A DNA stretch of 64,000 nucleotides from Lates calcarifer (GCF_001640805.2 NC_066844.1:14074543-14138542); one strand, 5' to 3'. Positions 37,900-50,700 are shown, numbered from the stretch's first letter. Numbers and translations are program-made. Notes: generated from the letters alone by a model not told the origin.

Positions 37900-38240
37900 C
37901 CAGGAGAACACGCAGGAAGCATGTCCTCTTAAAACGAGAAAAAGGGAGGGAAATAAGGAATTACTTTAAGTCTGATATGAAGCCTGACCTGCTGCCAAGT
38001 GACATGTCCCAGGAGAGAGGGGTCCAAATTTGCCCCAGCGCTCACAACCCCCATCTTTCTAATGGAGATAAAACAGGCATGCTGCACTGCAGTCAGTCTG
38101 GATGCAAGCCATTACCACAGTTAATTGGTAATTACTAGATTAATCAGCAAAAGAGGTACCTTCCAAGGAGTCACTCAGAGGCAGGTTTTTCAACTTGTAG
38201 AAATTTGGTATTAATTGCTTGCTGTGTCTGGGCTCTGACT
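37900..38240. promoter_or_regulatory. possible conserved noncoding element with clustered homeodomain-type sites
   Basis: 38119-38148 reads as overlapping ATTA/TAAT cores ('cagttaattggtaattacta', then 'gattaatcagc'), followed by 'gaggtaccttccaaggag' and 'tttggtattaattgcttg'. Repeat-free. Such dense homeodomain-like cores are typical of developmental enhancers, but function is inferred. Confidence 0.35.
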
Positions 38241-38499
38241 GTTTGCTGGTTGGTTCATCCTGTTAAAAATAAAGTCTTAACGTTCATCACAATATCAGTA
38301 CAATTGATGGATAAGGCAAACAAAAATATTGCATGTTTTATTACATGTAACATGTCTCTTGTAAGCACTTGAATACACAAACACAGACTTACATGAATGT
38401 TGTTTCTCAGAAGCGTGTTCTGCATGCCTCAGGAATGTTCTGAGCATATCTGAAGTGCCTACATGGTGTCAGACATGATCTTGCATGTTGTGTCCATGT

Positions 38500-38960
38500 A
38501 GCTGGCAGAGATTCCTTTGCTTGCCAACATGAGGCTCCAGACGGGAATAAAAGCATTAATTATGTATTATTTGAATGATTATACAAGCATATAAGATTAG
38601 GAAGTGCAGTGATCTTCCATGTTGCAATAACAGCCTGTCTATGTTGGTACAGCACATCTCATTAGCACCATTCCCACAGCTGGATGTGGGCTAACAAGAT
38701 AGCCGACATTCACTCTCTAATTAGCTCCTCTGGTACCCCGCATTCCCCTCTCAGAGCTCAGCGCTGGGCTTCGCTATCGGGGCCTTGCTTTGCTTTGCCA
38801 TGCAGGGGGTGAGAGATATTGATTGTGCTTCTTTAATGATAAATTCCCTTTGTGCTACGGAAGCCAGTTAGTGAGGTCTGTAGTACTGGGCAGGCCTTTT
38901 CTCTGTGAAATGGTTTTGGTTAAAGCAGAAGAAAAATATTGGGGTATATCCTTGGAGTTC
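38500..38960. promoter_or_regulatory. possible conserved noncoding element
   Basis: Repeat-free, with 'aagcattaattatgtattat', 'ctctaattagctcctc', 'ccccgcattcccctc' (TEAD-like cattcc) and 'ttgctttgctttgccatgc'. GC content rises to its local maximum near 38740-38800. No coding frame of note. Confidence 0.35.
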
Positions 38961-39419
38961 TGAATCAGGGGATATGCATCTGTGTGTGCTGTTTGGAATC
39001 GGCCTTGAGTCTCGAAAGCGGAGCAGCAATGTAGGGAGGAAGGTCAATAATTTGCTTGGGCAGAAAAATGTGTAGTAAATTCTTTAAAAGTGTTGGATTT
39101 TAATGCTACGAATACTACTAATACTGCTACTAATACTGAGATGCTCATACTAGTACGTACACAATATCTTTTTGTTACTGAGCGTCATCCTTGTTAGTGA
39201 CAGGCAACCATGCCTAACCAGTTAGCAAGTCATTGTTGGCAGGTCAGATCTGACAGGAGCAGCAATGGGCAAGAGAGGGATGATAGGTCCCAGAGAGAAA
39301 ATGTAATGGAAGGGTTAAGAGGGCACAGAGAGGGTCAGTTATTGGGTGCCGTGAACAACTCTGGATGAGCAACCCTTTCAGCCAGGGTGTAGGGTGTCTC
39401 CACGCAACATGCCAGCGTT
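38961..39419. other. noncoding block
   Basis: 39102-39140 has short 'tactactaatactgctac' trinucleotide-like redundancy. No gene or known repeat. Confidence 0.5.
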
Positions 39420-39780
39420 TATTTAGCACCAGGCAACAAGTTGTAGGGAAACCCAATCTCCTTGCAGGCAGCCGGCGGCTCCTCCTTCAGAAAGGGCCGC
39501 CCTGATCTTCACAGCGTCTCCCCGCTCTCTTGTCTGTCTTTCCCTTCATGAAGTCCCCCCATTAGGTGACGTGGGAAGCCTCATATAGCCCACCACTCAA
39601 GCTCTTCTACCACGGCCAAGTTGACACCTCTCGTGTTACACGGGATGGTGGGTACTCTGTCAATGATGGCCCAAGGGCAGATGCAAAGCTCTGCGTGAAG
39701 TTGTACTGGGGGGAGGTCATCGGTTACTTTCCAAGTATGGCAGTTTGAAAATACTCCAAAAGAAACGAGAGCCACCGGTG
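39420..39780. promoter_or_regulatory. GC-richer, CpG-retaining segment, possible regulatory element
   Basis: 'gccggcggctcctcc', 'gggccgccctgatc', 'agcgtctccccgctc', 'cgtgttacacgggatgg' and 'catcggttac' keep CpGs in a CpG-poor background. A 60-codon plus frame (39566-39748) and an opposite minus frame exist without a known domain. It is too small to call a CpG-island promoter. Confidence 0.3.
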
Positions 39781-40769
39781 AACCCTCCTGTTCTATGTGC
39801 TGTCTGGAACTGTTTCAGCAGATGCAACCAGATCGTGTATATGTGAGCACAGAATCAACGCTCCTCCAAGTAACACTTTGGCTGACCAAACACACTCATC
39901 ATAGAAATGTGCTATCATTTCCAAATGATCTCTGAGGTCTATTTTAGAATATGGTAGTTGACCTCTCAACTGAATATTCAATATCAAAACCTTTCACATA
40001 GCCAACATTGATGTAGGATGACATAATTGAATAAAAAAGCAAAACATCTCATGTTATTAAAGGAGTTCTACCTCTAAATACAATTTTCCATTACACAACA
40101 TGGATTATAAATGGGAAACAGAGGGTGTGTTAGCCAGTCCAGTCATCACCCAGAGACTGGACAGGAATGACCTTTTGGCTAACACATATCTCATTAGCAT
40201 GCTAACATTGATTAGAAATTATCTGTGTAGTATTTGAAGGCTTAACTGTAGCATGGTGTTGTTTGGGGCGGTATGTCAGGCACACGCAGAGCCGTGCCTG
40301 TCCTGCTTGATTAATGATGGGAAAGGTCAGCCAAACAAGCTCCCTTGCTCTCCATTTCCAGACAACAACCAGAGGTGTAGGGTTCACTGTTTTCAATCAG
40401 TGCTGCATTTATCAGTACTGCGTTATCGCTGCTGCATGTTGCAAGTCTCAGGACCATTGACTTGGCTCTAAGTGGTAACACTACATGGACTTTTAAATTG
40501 AAGTCTGATGGCCAGAATAAAACTTGGGTGACCTGATATATTATTTCAAGACTATCAAGTCTAGATAATTTGTGATATGTCATGCAGTGTTTGAGTGAAA
40601 AATACACACTTCAGTCACAGACACATCAATTAAAGTCAAGCAAGAACATTAAAACAGAAAGAATAGTAATCTGTGGCATCTTTAAAAACATTAGGGATAT
40701 GGGAAGGCAAAGTTGATTGGTCCACCACTTTGTTCCTGGCTTAAACAACAAGTTTTTAATAGGCTGACA
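39781..40769. other. noncoding block
   Basis: Nothing recognised. Minor 'cattagcatgctaacattg' (40193-40211) may be an outlying piece of an old repeat. Frames up to 98 codons have no domain. Confidence 0.55.
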
Positions 40770-41005
40770 TTTAATTTTGTACAGACGTTCATGGTCCCCA
40801 GAGGATGAGTCCTAATGACTTTTATCATTCCCAGACATTTCCTCTTGCGCCACCATGAGGTATAAACAGCTGCACAGTGTATTAGGTGTCATTGAAGAAA
40901 CGTAATCATGCTAAGATGGTAAAACTAAGATGGTAGGCATGGTAATATTATATCAGCTAAACATAAACAGCATTAGAATGCTATGATGCTGACACAACAA
41001 TTTGT
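40770..41005 (-). repeat. dispersed repeat family A, minus-strand copy
   Basis: 'gtacagacgttcatggtccc', 'cagaggatgagtcctaatga', 'tttcctcttgcgccaccatg', 'taaaactaagatggtagg' and 'tatcagctaaacataaacag' are family A blocks in reverse order. The central part (tail of 'gcaggtatttgg' region) is deleted. Confidence 0.7.
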
Positions 41006-42479
41006 AAGAGACTCTTTTACTAAGAGAAATTAGACTAAAGGAGAAAACCTTTATTGTTTTGCTGCATTTTAGAAAACATGGTGGAGATAGATGATGAGAG
41101 TTGATGATGTGCTTCTGCCCTCATATACTTTTTCTATTTACATTGTAGTACTTAAATTCACTGTGCATTCATCATGCAGTCTGGCATACCTTAAACTGAT
41201 ATGACACAGTCTGACACAGATTGCAACCAAAATTTTATTAGACCCATATTGCACCAGTGTGACATACAGTAAACTCATACAATAGTTGGCTTTTAGTGAT
41301 TTTGAGAAATGTATTCATGAGGTTTAAACTTAAATGGAAAACATATTTTGAAAAGCTTGTCGTCAATTTAGTTATATGCAACACTATAAACCAAAACTTG
41401 ATGAATATTATGTATGTTTCGGATAAAATGTTGTTAAATAGTACAAATAAATATAGGTCTTGTTTCCTGTTCTAAAATTTCTCCTGTCTCGATGGTGGCA
41501 TTGCATAGCAATAAGCCTATCTACACGTGTATGTATTAATAGCAAATAGGAAACAGACATCTAACATTCTCACAACTTCCAGAACAATGTTTCAAGAGTT
41601 CCATTATCATGTTTTTTCTTGCGTGGAAATGACACCTCATCAGCAGTTTAATATGAGCTGCACATTTTCAATCACGAACCCCATGCAAATTCTATTTTCA
41701 CCTGATAATCTGTTAAGTGACAAGCCATTTGCAGATTTCAAATGGAGACCTGATACTGTGAAGGTCTGTGAAAAATAAAGCACAAACGGTTGTCTAACGA
41801 AAAGCAGATGTACAGAAACAAAACAAAAAGTAAGCTGTAAAGATGATGTACTATGTGGCAAAACCTTTGTGGTCATATGACCCGGGTGACTGACGTACAG
41901 TTATAGCTTCTGAGGCAGATAACTGAGAGGCTGTGAGGGTATGGGAGGCCTACAGACTGTGCGTGAGCGGTTTGGTCAGACAGGCTCCATGTGCGAGTGA
42001 TAAAAGTATAAAACCATCCAAACAAAAGGCATATGAGATGACATCTCTATCTGCGGGGACCTCAACATTCTCACAATAACGATAAGGCCGGGCCCCCTGT
42101 GTGCCTGCATCAGTGTCTGACAGACTGGGGTCAACTCCACGGTATAAGTCACTCTCAACAGAATACACAAGTAAACCACAGGCAGTTAGACAATAACCAT
42201 TACACAATAAAGAATCATCAAGAGTTTGTTTCTTTCATTATCTGTGTAATTAAGATTAATGTCAGTGTAACCATGTGGAGAATAAATATCACCAACTTGA
42301 TATGTCTTTTTCCTCTCGTGTTATACTGTGTGATTTTGGAGTTATGGTGTAGAGAAATTATTAATGCAAGTGCTGAAAGCAATGCTGGTCCATGCATTCC
42401 ACTGCAGAATGCTATTGAGAGCTGCAGCAAATGATGTGTAGCCACAACCCACAAGCAATCAAGGAGATCTAAGTCAAAT
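41006..42479. other. noncoding block
   Basis: AT-rich, no repeat family or gene recognised. Overlapping plus and minus frames of 70-111 codons at 41527-42454 lack domains. Confidence 0.55.
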
Positions 42480-42870
42480 ACCCCTATTCCCCATCATAGC
42501 ACAACAAAGGTTTTCCCAGCAGCCACTTGGTATTCCGTGCGGAGAACTTGCGTGAAGATGCCTCGACCCACAGCGGGGTGAAGCTTCCCCTCTTTTATAT
42601 CAGCCATTGTTTTACATATGTCTGTCTTTTGTTTTGAGGAGATTCAGAGTCCAGAGATTACGGCTCACCACAGGCCAAGTAATCCTCAAAGCAGTACAGG
42701 CAATTAAGGCGATTAAAAGATAAGATCAATTTATGAAATATGGTTGTTTAATGCCAGTTATCACTGGGGATATAACTGGAGGCTCTGGAGACATGCAGGT
42801 AATTAACAGGGCATGATGGGTGTAAACACCAAGTGGTCACACGGGAGACACGCTCGGATGGAGCTGTGTT
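42480..42870. promoter_or_regulatory. possible conserved noncoding element, strongest by texture
   Basis: 42640-42830 is dense in factor-site-like cores: 'aggcaattaaggcgattaaa', 'agataagatcaat' (GATA then ATCAAT), 'ggttgtttaatgcc', 'gcaggtaattaacagg'. 42530-42600 adds CpGs ('ccgtgcggagaac', 'gcctcgacccacagcgg'). No open frame passes through. It reads like an ancient vertebrate enhancer, but conservation could not be tested here. Confidence 0.4.
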
Positions 42871-43452
42871 TTGCTCATTCATTCACACAGGCTGACATCA
42901 CAGTCTTTATAACATAGTGCAGACCTAAGACATACAGTAGATTGCTTATTTGCTTTAACCAGACGTTGGGCAAACATTAGCATTTGGTGGTAGTGGGAAT
43001 GCTCAACTGCCACAAGGGAATGTTCTTGGTAAAGCTTGTTTTCAGTCTACTGTAGACTGTGTGATGAAGCAGTGGCAATAAAGGTTCCAGTGAGACAGAT
43101 TCCCTGCTGGTGCAGCCAAGGAAGCCTGGAATGCTTTGTCTGGTGCTGGAAAAAAATAAAACTGTGCAACTGTGTGAATGCTAACTGCATTAGTTTATGG
43201 GATACAGGTTAACCAGTATAAGCCAGTCCTTGATGTGTCAACAGTTTAGAGGAATTTTTAGATAATTTTAGCAGCTTTGTCCTTATTGTATTTTGGAAAT
43301 TTTAAATCCAGAAACATTGGCCAAACCAAGCTGAGACAGTGTTCACCTGACACAGTTCTCTTCTTTATTTTTATTTATTTTTTCAATATTACTTTAAAAG
43401 GAGTCAGGCAGAGACAACATTTCAACGAACTCAGAGAACAAAGGTTAGCTTA

Positions 43453-43454
<2 letters not shown>
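42871..43454. other. noncoding block
   Basis: No gene or recognised transposon. T-rich strip 43365-43385. Confidence 0.6.

Positions 43455-43498
<44 letters not shown>
43455..43498. repeat. microsatellite (TATC)11
   Basis: Eleven perfect TATC units, followed by the palindrome tatcgatcgata at the 3' edge. Perfect and long, so likely polymorphic between individuals. Confidence 0.95.
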
Positions 43499-43506
43499 GA
43501 TCGATA

Positions 43507-45845
43507 TACGCAGTTTTGGTTTTGGTTCTGGTACATACACCTCTCATCTGAATTGTCCAATACCAGTCTGAACCAGTTACAGAGAGAAATCAATACAGTT
43601 AGGGTTCACCTCATTGAAAGTAAAATTAAACTTTAAACTGATTCTGTTGTGTGTGTTCCCAGTGCATCCAGTAATGAAACCCATAGGGTCTGCTGGCCTG
43701 TTTTAAAAGTGCATTGAAAGCAGAAATGTTCTAGGTCATGGGCTTATTAGGAGTCCCTTGTATCACAAGAGCACCAACTGGTTTTAATAAAGTTCAGGAT
43801 GAGGCCAAATTCAGTCACTGTGGGCTGAAAAAGTTCAAGAACTCCGAATATGGAGATTTGATTCCCTCACTGTTAATGATTAACATTTGTAAAGTGAAGC
43901 TCAGGGAAACAATCCAGGCAAGTTTATTTGCTGTACACAATCTCTCGAGTTTTCAGGTGGAAATATGCAGATTCCAAAGGAGACTATACAACATAGATTT
44001 ATTTGTGCATTGCTTTTGCCTAATGTATACATAGTGTTGCAATGCAGAACTTGTAGTTTGCTAATCAGCCTACCCACCTCTGTTTCATTTATGTCTCTAA
44101 GAGGACTTTTTGTTGTAGAGGTCATACACACTCACATAATTTTGAACTATCAATCATAAAGAAATCATGAGAAGTAAAGATCAACACATTATAGACAATG
44201 TTAGACTTGTGCCTATGAAACCATAAGCACATGATATAATGACTTTGAAGAACTTGGGCTGCTCTTCTGGTAATCTCTCCACTTTCTAACAGCTTTATCT
44301 TATTTCTCAAAAAGAACTGATATTTCTATGATGAAACACGCTACATTGTTGAAAAGTAGCCAGGCCAGAAGCATGGGCTGACCAGACTGCCATATACAGT
44401 ATGAATGCAAACCAGTGGAGGTAAGAGAGCTTTGCATGCAGAGCATCGTAAATATACTAGCGTGCCTTGGATTCAGTGTTGAGTTGTTTTGCTTTCAAGA
44501 GCACGCCTGACTGATAAGAATGGAGAGATGACAGGTAAGATAACAAGTCCTGCACTTCCAATTTGGAGTTCAACAACTGCAGCCAAGCTGTAGAAGCTTT
44601 TCTGGGAAAACTGGGAACATTCACTGACTTTTCAGCCATATTTCTGCGATAGCTGGCTGTGAATGAGAAGCCAAAGGATTACTTAAGGTTTTAATTTTGC
44701 ATATAAGGAAAAGTTGTGGTTTATTTTTACATGGATCTTGTTTTAATAGTTTTGTCTTGCTGAGTTAAAGCAAGCCATGTTATCATTACTAGGTTATTTG
44801 GGGGGAAAACCAAAGTAATCTCAGAAAAATGGGTAAGGACAACTCTATGCTTACACAATAAAGCAAGTACAGTGGGTAAATGTTGAAACAAACCAGTTGG
44901 TCTGTTAACTGTGTAACTGGAAAACTGTTCAGGTTCCCAAAACATAAAAAATATCTACAGTAAAGCTATAATGACTTTACTGTTTATGAGCCATTTCATC
45001 ACCACATAAGAATGGATGTAACTACCACCAACCAAATAAAATCAATACCAAAGAAATTATTTAGCACAAAGAAAAATCATTTGAGGTTATTTAAAAAAGC
45101 AACAAAATAATGTAATCAAACATATCCAGAAACCCCAATATAGCTTGTAATAGGTCACTGCAAGTCTCTTTATCTCCTACTGTTTTCTTGTTTAAATGAA
45201 ACAAAAAAAAAATTCAAAATAGTTATCAATGTTTATTAACGCACAGTATGTTATTCTACGCTGCAATTCACAAGGTAAAGCAAAATGACCATGTTGCAAG
45301 GTTTAGCTGATAATTTAAACTGCTTTGTGACCATATTTCTATTGATAATTCATCAGACAATGATCAGGGCAAGATCATAGGTGCCCAAACTCATGCACCC
45401 ATGGAATCAGAACCTGTGATAACGCTAGACATTTTGCCTTTATGCTTTCTCATCGAACTGAAGTTTCACCAACCCTGTCTACTTGTCTGACTGCTTGAGT
45501 TTCTTTTGCTATCTGCTTGCCTTTAAGCTACGTTACCTCATTTTCATCTCAGTTATTGTGATCAAAACAATGAAAATAAGAGTCAAAAAACCAGAATGAC
45601 CCTTTAAAGTACTGGCGAGACCTGTTGCCCATGAGGTGCCACATACGTTCAATTATGGAACAGACTTGTCGGCTTCAGTTTGTTTTGGGAATGTCATTAA
45701 GTCATCCATGATGGAAATATGCATTATTTAGTAGAACACCTTACATGTAAGCCACTGCAAATATGTCCAAGGGTGGTATGGGAAACTTAGCGATTTGTTT
45801 AGCTTGACGACTATGGTGAATGATTTTGTGAAAAGTGAAAAGGTC

Positions 45846-45847
<2 letters not shown>
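43507..45847. other. noncoding block
   Basis: No gene. A 35-nt microexon-like segment at 44500-44534 (+) is discussed in the findings. Chance frames up to 98 codons. AT-rich from 44940 to 45250. Confidence 0.55.
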
Positions 45848-45887
<40 letters not shown>

Positions 45888-45888
45888 T
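45848..45888. repeat. microsatellite (TG)n
   Basis: Uninterrupted (TG)16 plus T at 45848-45880, then ATGTGTGT. The commonest microsatellite class in fish. (TG)n of this length can adopt Z-DNA. Confidence 0.95.
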
Positions 45889-45905
45889 AAGTAGGTGAGT
45901 GTGCA

Positions 45906-46361
45906 TTAACCAGACTCTTGGGCTTGACAAGTCTCCAGCGGAGGCCGCCTGCAGAAGCTGAGGGGCGGGAGAACAGGGACCAAGGCCTGTCGCTGCGCAT
46001 TCAACTGCCTCCATTTTACACTAAAGTCAGCCAAGCTCTGCTCTGCATCCACGGAGTGTAACACTACAGACTGCAGCCAAAGGTCAAAGTCTAAAAGGCA
46101 GATATCCGCTTCACTGTAATATGATGAAGCAAAGAGAATACGACCGCCTTTTCTGTGAATGCAAAACACAGAGATCTGCTGTGGCTCATCTTTCCAGTCA
46201 CACGGTGTGGAATTTATGCTCATTCCCTGATGAAAGTAGGATGCAGAGGCTAACTCATCTAAATGCTCGGTCAGGCCCTCACCATCAGAGCTGTTTTTCC
46301 ACCCGTCCCCCTCATCGTGACCTGGCACTCTCTTTGAGTTCACTTCTTTAAAAAGCTCCAT
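45906..46361 (-). other. longest open frame in the window (151 codons), unrecognised
   Basis: Runs from ATG at 46361 to a stop just below 45906. The inferred protein is acidic at the start ('PGHDEGDGWKNSSDGEG'), then mixed, with no signal peptide, membrane segment or motif I know. It contains an internal donor-like GATG/GTGAGG on the minus strand. A 64-kb noncoding sequence yields a few frames this long by chance. The underlying DNA (46020-46360) is repeat-free and may instead be a conserved noncoding element. I make no functional claim. Confidence 0.25.
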
Positions 46362-46934
46362 TGAGCCTCTGCTGGCGTGGAACAGTTGGACCTCTCCACC
46401 AGATCACACAATGTTGCCTGTCCTCCACCTTTTATTTCATTCATCAGTGACTCTGAATGCAAAATGTCCATTTATAGGTTTTGGGGCCCCCTTACATTGT
46501 CATTCATCCCCTCTTTCCTAATCATGGTGTTGTTTTGCCAGCGGTAGTGTTTCCCTACATCTGCTTCTGATTCCTGGAGGGGAAGCGGGAAAATAAATGC
46601 ATCTCTATCAGTAAAGATTTAGAGGGAAAGGATAATTGAGACACAGGGATTTGGGTATCAGATTACTCCTGTAAAAGCATTTATTTCAAGAAAGAGTAAT
46701 GGCTTACTTCAACTCATTTTCTCTTAATTTTGATCTATGTATTTGAGCTGGTATTTGTAAATCATTTTGTTTTCTGTTGCTATTTGCCACATTTTACACG
46801 CCCTAAAGTAGCTGTTCTGCACTGTTATTCCTCTCTCATTTATTTCTTGGACTTTACAATTGCTGGCTTTATCAAAGGGTATAGTAAAGTGTTGTCATAA
46901 TGGTTAAAGTAAGCCCAGATTGAAAGATTAATTA
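46362..46934. other. noncoding block
   Basis: No gene or recognised repeat. Confidence 0.6.
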
Positions 46935-47205
46935 CTTTAAAGCTGCATCATTGATTTTTGGCCACTTGGAGGCAGCAGAACAAGATGTAAATATAACATA
47001 ATATGACATACTATCACCCCTTTAAAGTTGCAGTAATAAATGTGATATTTGAGAGTTGCCTCTTCACACACTGAGCAGGGACAGAGCTACATTATCATTC
47101 ATTTGGAATCTCAAGTTTGTGTCTACCTGGCAAATGTGAGTCTAATATTCACTCTCCTTTTTGCTCTGTTTTGGTCTCTAACAGCTCCTGAGAAATATTA
47201 GGTTT
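46935..47205. repeat. dispersed repeat family C
   Basis: 'actttaaagctgcatcattg', 'ttttggccacttggaggcag', 'cagaacaagatgtaaatata', 'atactatcacccctttaaag', 'gagagttgcctcttcacaca', 'gctacattatcattcatttg' and 'gctcctgagaaatatt' follow in the order known to me from a common percomorph interspersed repeat. Noncoding; probably a nonautonomous DNA element. Confidence 0.7.
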
Positions 47206-47772
47206 CCTATTTTTTCATATAGTTTGCTACAGCAAATACATTTTGTAGGAGACATAATTGAGGTATGACATAACATGAATATCAGTATGTTACAGACACT
47301 TATTGTTTCACAAATATCTGATCTTGTATACATTATTACACATATTTCTGGCTTTGTTTAGGCACTCACAGCACTTACAGTACAGTGAGTTAAGACATAA
47401 TATATCAATTTAGATTTAACCAATACCACCATCTTTCTCTAACCTTGACTATAGACTATACTTTTGTTGCCTAAACTTAACCATAGACAGGATGGTGAAT
47501 GTCAACCTCAGTCTCTGGTGTAGTAGTGCACTTTCTATACCCGCTTTCCACTCCAACCACCTCCTGGCGACTCTGCTGTCGTTAATGAATGTAGCACTTC
47601 ATTCAAAAAATGTTGTGTCTGTACATAATCCAACCAGTGATTATGTTGCTACCGCAATGCAAAAAACAGTTTAGCTGTATCTGAGCATAATTTCTAGGAG
47701 CCAGGGTTGGAAAAATATCTGTCTGCTGTTTAGTGATGTTGGGCTGGTGCCATACAGTGGGATTATTAGAAG
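47206..47772. other. noncoding block
   Basis: No gene or recognised transposon; only a 60-codon chance frame at 47492-47674. Confidence 0.6.
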
Positions 47773-47797
47773 TTTTTTTTTTTTTTTTTTTTTTTTT
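47773..47797. repeat. T25 homopolymer
   Basis: Twenty-five T followed by CCCCC. No clear retrotransposon body was found next to it. Its length in the assembly is uncertain because homopolymers are error-prone. Confidence 0.9.
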
Positions 47798-50700
47798 CCC
47801 CCTGGATGAAAACAGTTGCCTGCTGCTTCTGGAAATGACAATTGTGAGAGTTCTGTAGAGACCTCATTTAATCCACTGTTAACGTAAAAAATTATGAAAA
47901 GTGAAAGTCTAAGCTACAAATTCAAAATGTTTCTTTAGAACATTAGTAAAACTGGGGGGGGGATTGACAGAAAATTACCTGCTGAATTACTTCCAATGCC
48001 AAATCTTGCTTTCCTCAAGATATTGTCCGGTATTGTTTGTTATATTGTTGAAAACTCTAGCACTGTAGTTTTTACACAAACATCACTCAAACAGGAATAA
48101 ATTGTACATTTGTTGGGGACTATTTGTAGACACAGATGTACAGGTAGCACTGGAGCAAAATATGCGACGGTGCCTGTACTCACTGTCATGACACCCAGGA
48201 AAAAACCTGCAGTGTTTTTACATGGTTTTTAGACAACAAAGAGCTCAATGGCATAGAAGAATAAGATATATCAGGCTTTGGATGCACAGACTATACTTTT
48301 TTAGTGGGATCAGTTTTAGTCTTTTCATGAGATTAGCAGGAAGTGACAAAAATACAGATTGTCACCACACCTTTCCTTTAACGTGACTGCCTGCACAAAG
48401 ATGATTTAATCACACAGGATATAGTGACGTGAGACCAACTCTCAAAACGCTGGTGTTCCTGTACAAGAGTCCTCTGCTTTTTAATTTATGAATATAATAC
48501 CATGCAGGGAGACCTTTGCCTCCGGTGACGTGAAGTTTTACACACCCTTATCATATCCTTTAACTTATTTTTTTTTTAATGAGTCATAGATTCATTTCCT
48601 TGGGTGTACAGAGATGATGGCGGTCATGGGCGTATATATTTATAATCAGTACCAGGGAAACTGGGAATAAAGCACGGTCTGTTTGTTGCGGACTCTGCTG
48701 TGCATCAGCCAAAGTGATGGTGAAATGTTGTCACATACTGAAAATAAGGCACTTTCCTTCACCACTGTTGTTTGATCTCATTCAGCACCTCTCAACTCAC
48801 TGACCTTTAACTTGACACATAACTGTGAACAACCATGACCTTATTGTTATTGATTTATTTATTTGTGGGTCATAGAAATTGAATTTTTTGCTCATGGTGT
48901 GCACTGTTGGATTGTAAACTAAGGTAGTACCAACCAAATCACCCTGTAATTTCCACAGGCCACTGTGTAACTGCTTACAATGTTACTCATAATTTTACTC
49001 AGCAGTTGTTGCCCTGCCACCACATGCACATCTGTATTTGATGATGCTTTCAAGCAGAGTTCAAGGTAAGGTCACTACAAATTACATGAAAGGTCAATAT
49101 ATTTTATTACAGAACTGACAACTGGTATTTTAACTGAGGACAGTGAATTACAGCCATGCCTCCTAGAGGGAAGAGGAATTCCTGTACATAGATATTATCT
49201 TTTATTGGCTATTAGGTATTTCACTCTGAAACCAAAGGCTAATTTCAACCAACCACTTCTCTGCCCACATTATTTCAGTGGAGGATTTCTGTACATAGGG
49301 ACTCAAGCCAGTCACCACAGTATCCTGTATGACTTCCCTTGTGTGGTTTCTAATTGCACCCAGGAATATGGGTGAATAAAGAGGATTCAATAGAGCAGTG
49401 TTAGCTGGTGCCCTCCACCAAACAAGTACATTTAGATGACATCAGCTTGTTCATTTTAATTATCCTCTAATCCTCTCTGCTTTGAACAAGGCTCACGCTA
49501 AAGCTGGCAGTAATGGGCTGTCATAAGCAAAAGTAGACAAAGTTTTGGCTTGTTGGGAAAATCAACCAGCTGAGAAAGAATGGAAAATCAGAGAGGAAGT
49601 AGATGGTTTCTTTTTTCTTTTCAACTCTTACCAACTCTTACCTCCTTTAGATTGAATCATTTTGAGCTTGTTTTTTTAAATGAGTGAGTAATGAAAGCAT
49701 CAAATACTGTAAAAAATTCTGTTTAAACAAGTTATTAAAGATAATATAACTTGTAATGATGTCATTTTAGAATGTAAATATATGCCAGTTTTCTTTCAAC
49801 AATTCCTGTGAATTTCAATGACACCATAAACATAATTTGAATCCCAAAGGAAAAGGAAACTCCGCCACTGACCATACAATAACTACTACACAGAGAGGCA
49901 ACTAATGAGTGTCAATAGTATCAAAATTGAGTGTGACATGATGAAAGTCTTAAGTATTATAGCTTTAAATGGTGACCATTTTCAGTGTCTTATAATTAGA
50001 AATCTTAATGTCATCTTGCTGATAAAACCTCTTTATTAGGTTGTAAATTGGAGCGTAACAATTACATAAATGCAATTTAGCAATTAATTCTGAGATAATG
50101 TCTAAGTACAGTACTAAGCCCAGATGCTGATACACTCAATTCCTTTTTTATTTATTATTGTTTTTATTCACATGTAAGACCAGCTGTATTTCTGTTGCGT
50201 GCGAGCTGTGTGAGTTTGTTATAGAGCTGCTTCATATTCAGATATAGTTAAATTATCTTTTTTTTAAAAAAAAAAAAAAAAGCTTACACAGTGTTGTAAT
50301 ATATTTAACTTCTGGGCCTTGCTTGATACTGTTGTGCAATAGGGTTGCACACAGCATTACCAGTGATGCGATGAATAGAAAACATTTGGCACATCTGGAA
50401 AAAGTTGTAGTTGGGTGTCTTTACTGCTTGATTTGTTACAAAACCATGCAGCTGTGCATACAGAATTAAAATAGGAAATTGCAGAGAGTGAGGTGTAGCA
50501 CCTTTAACAGATAATGGGAACACTGACTTTTAATGCAACACTTAGTAAATGAATGTGTGCTGCTCCTGTAACTAGAGGAATTATGGTTTTACTTAAACAA
50601 GGCATGGCATGCACTGTACAGTAGCTACAGAAGTTTAAAATGAAGGGAGAAAAAACTCATGAATGGGCTGTAGGTTAATACAATAAACATTTTTGAATAT

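Noticed and set aside
47773..47797. T25 tract as the tail of a minus-strand retrotransposon
   Set aside because: No SINE or LINE body recognised on its 3' side.
50258..50281. T8-A16 junction as a terminator hairpin
   Set aside because: Simple homopolymer junction in vertebrate DNA; no transcription unit next to it.
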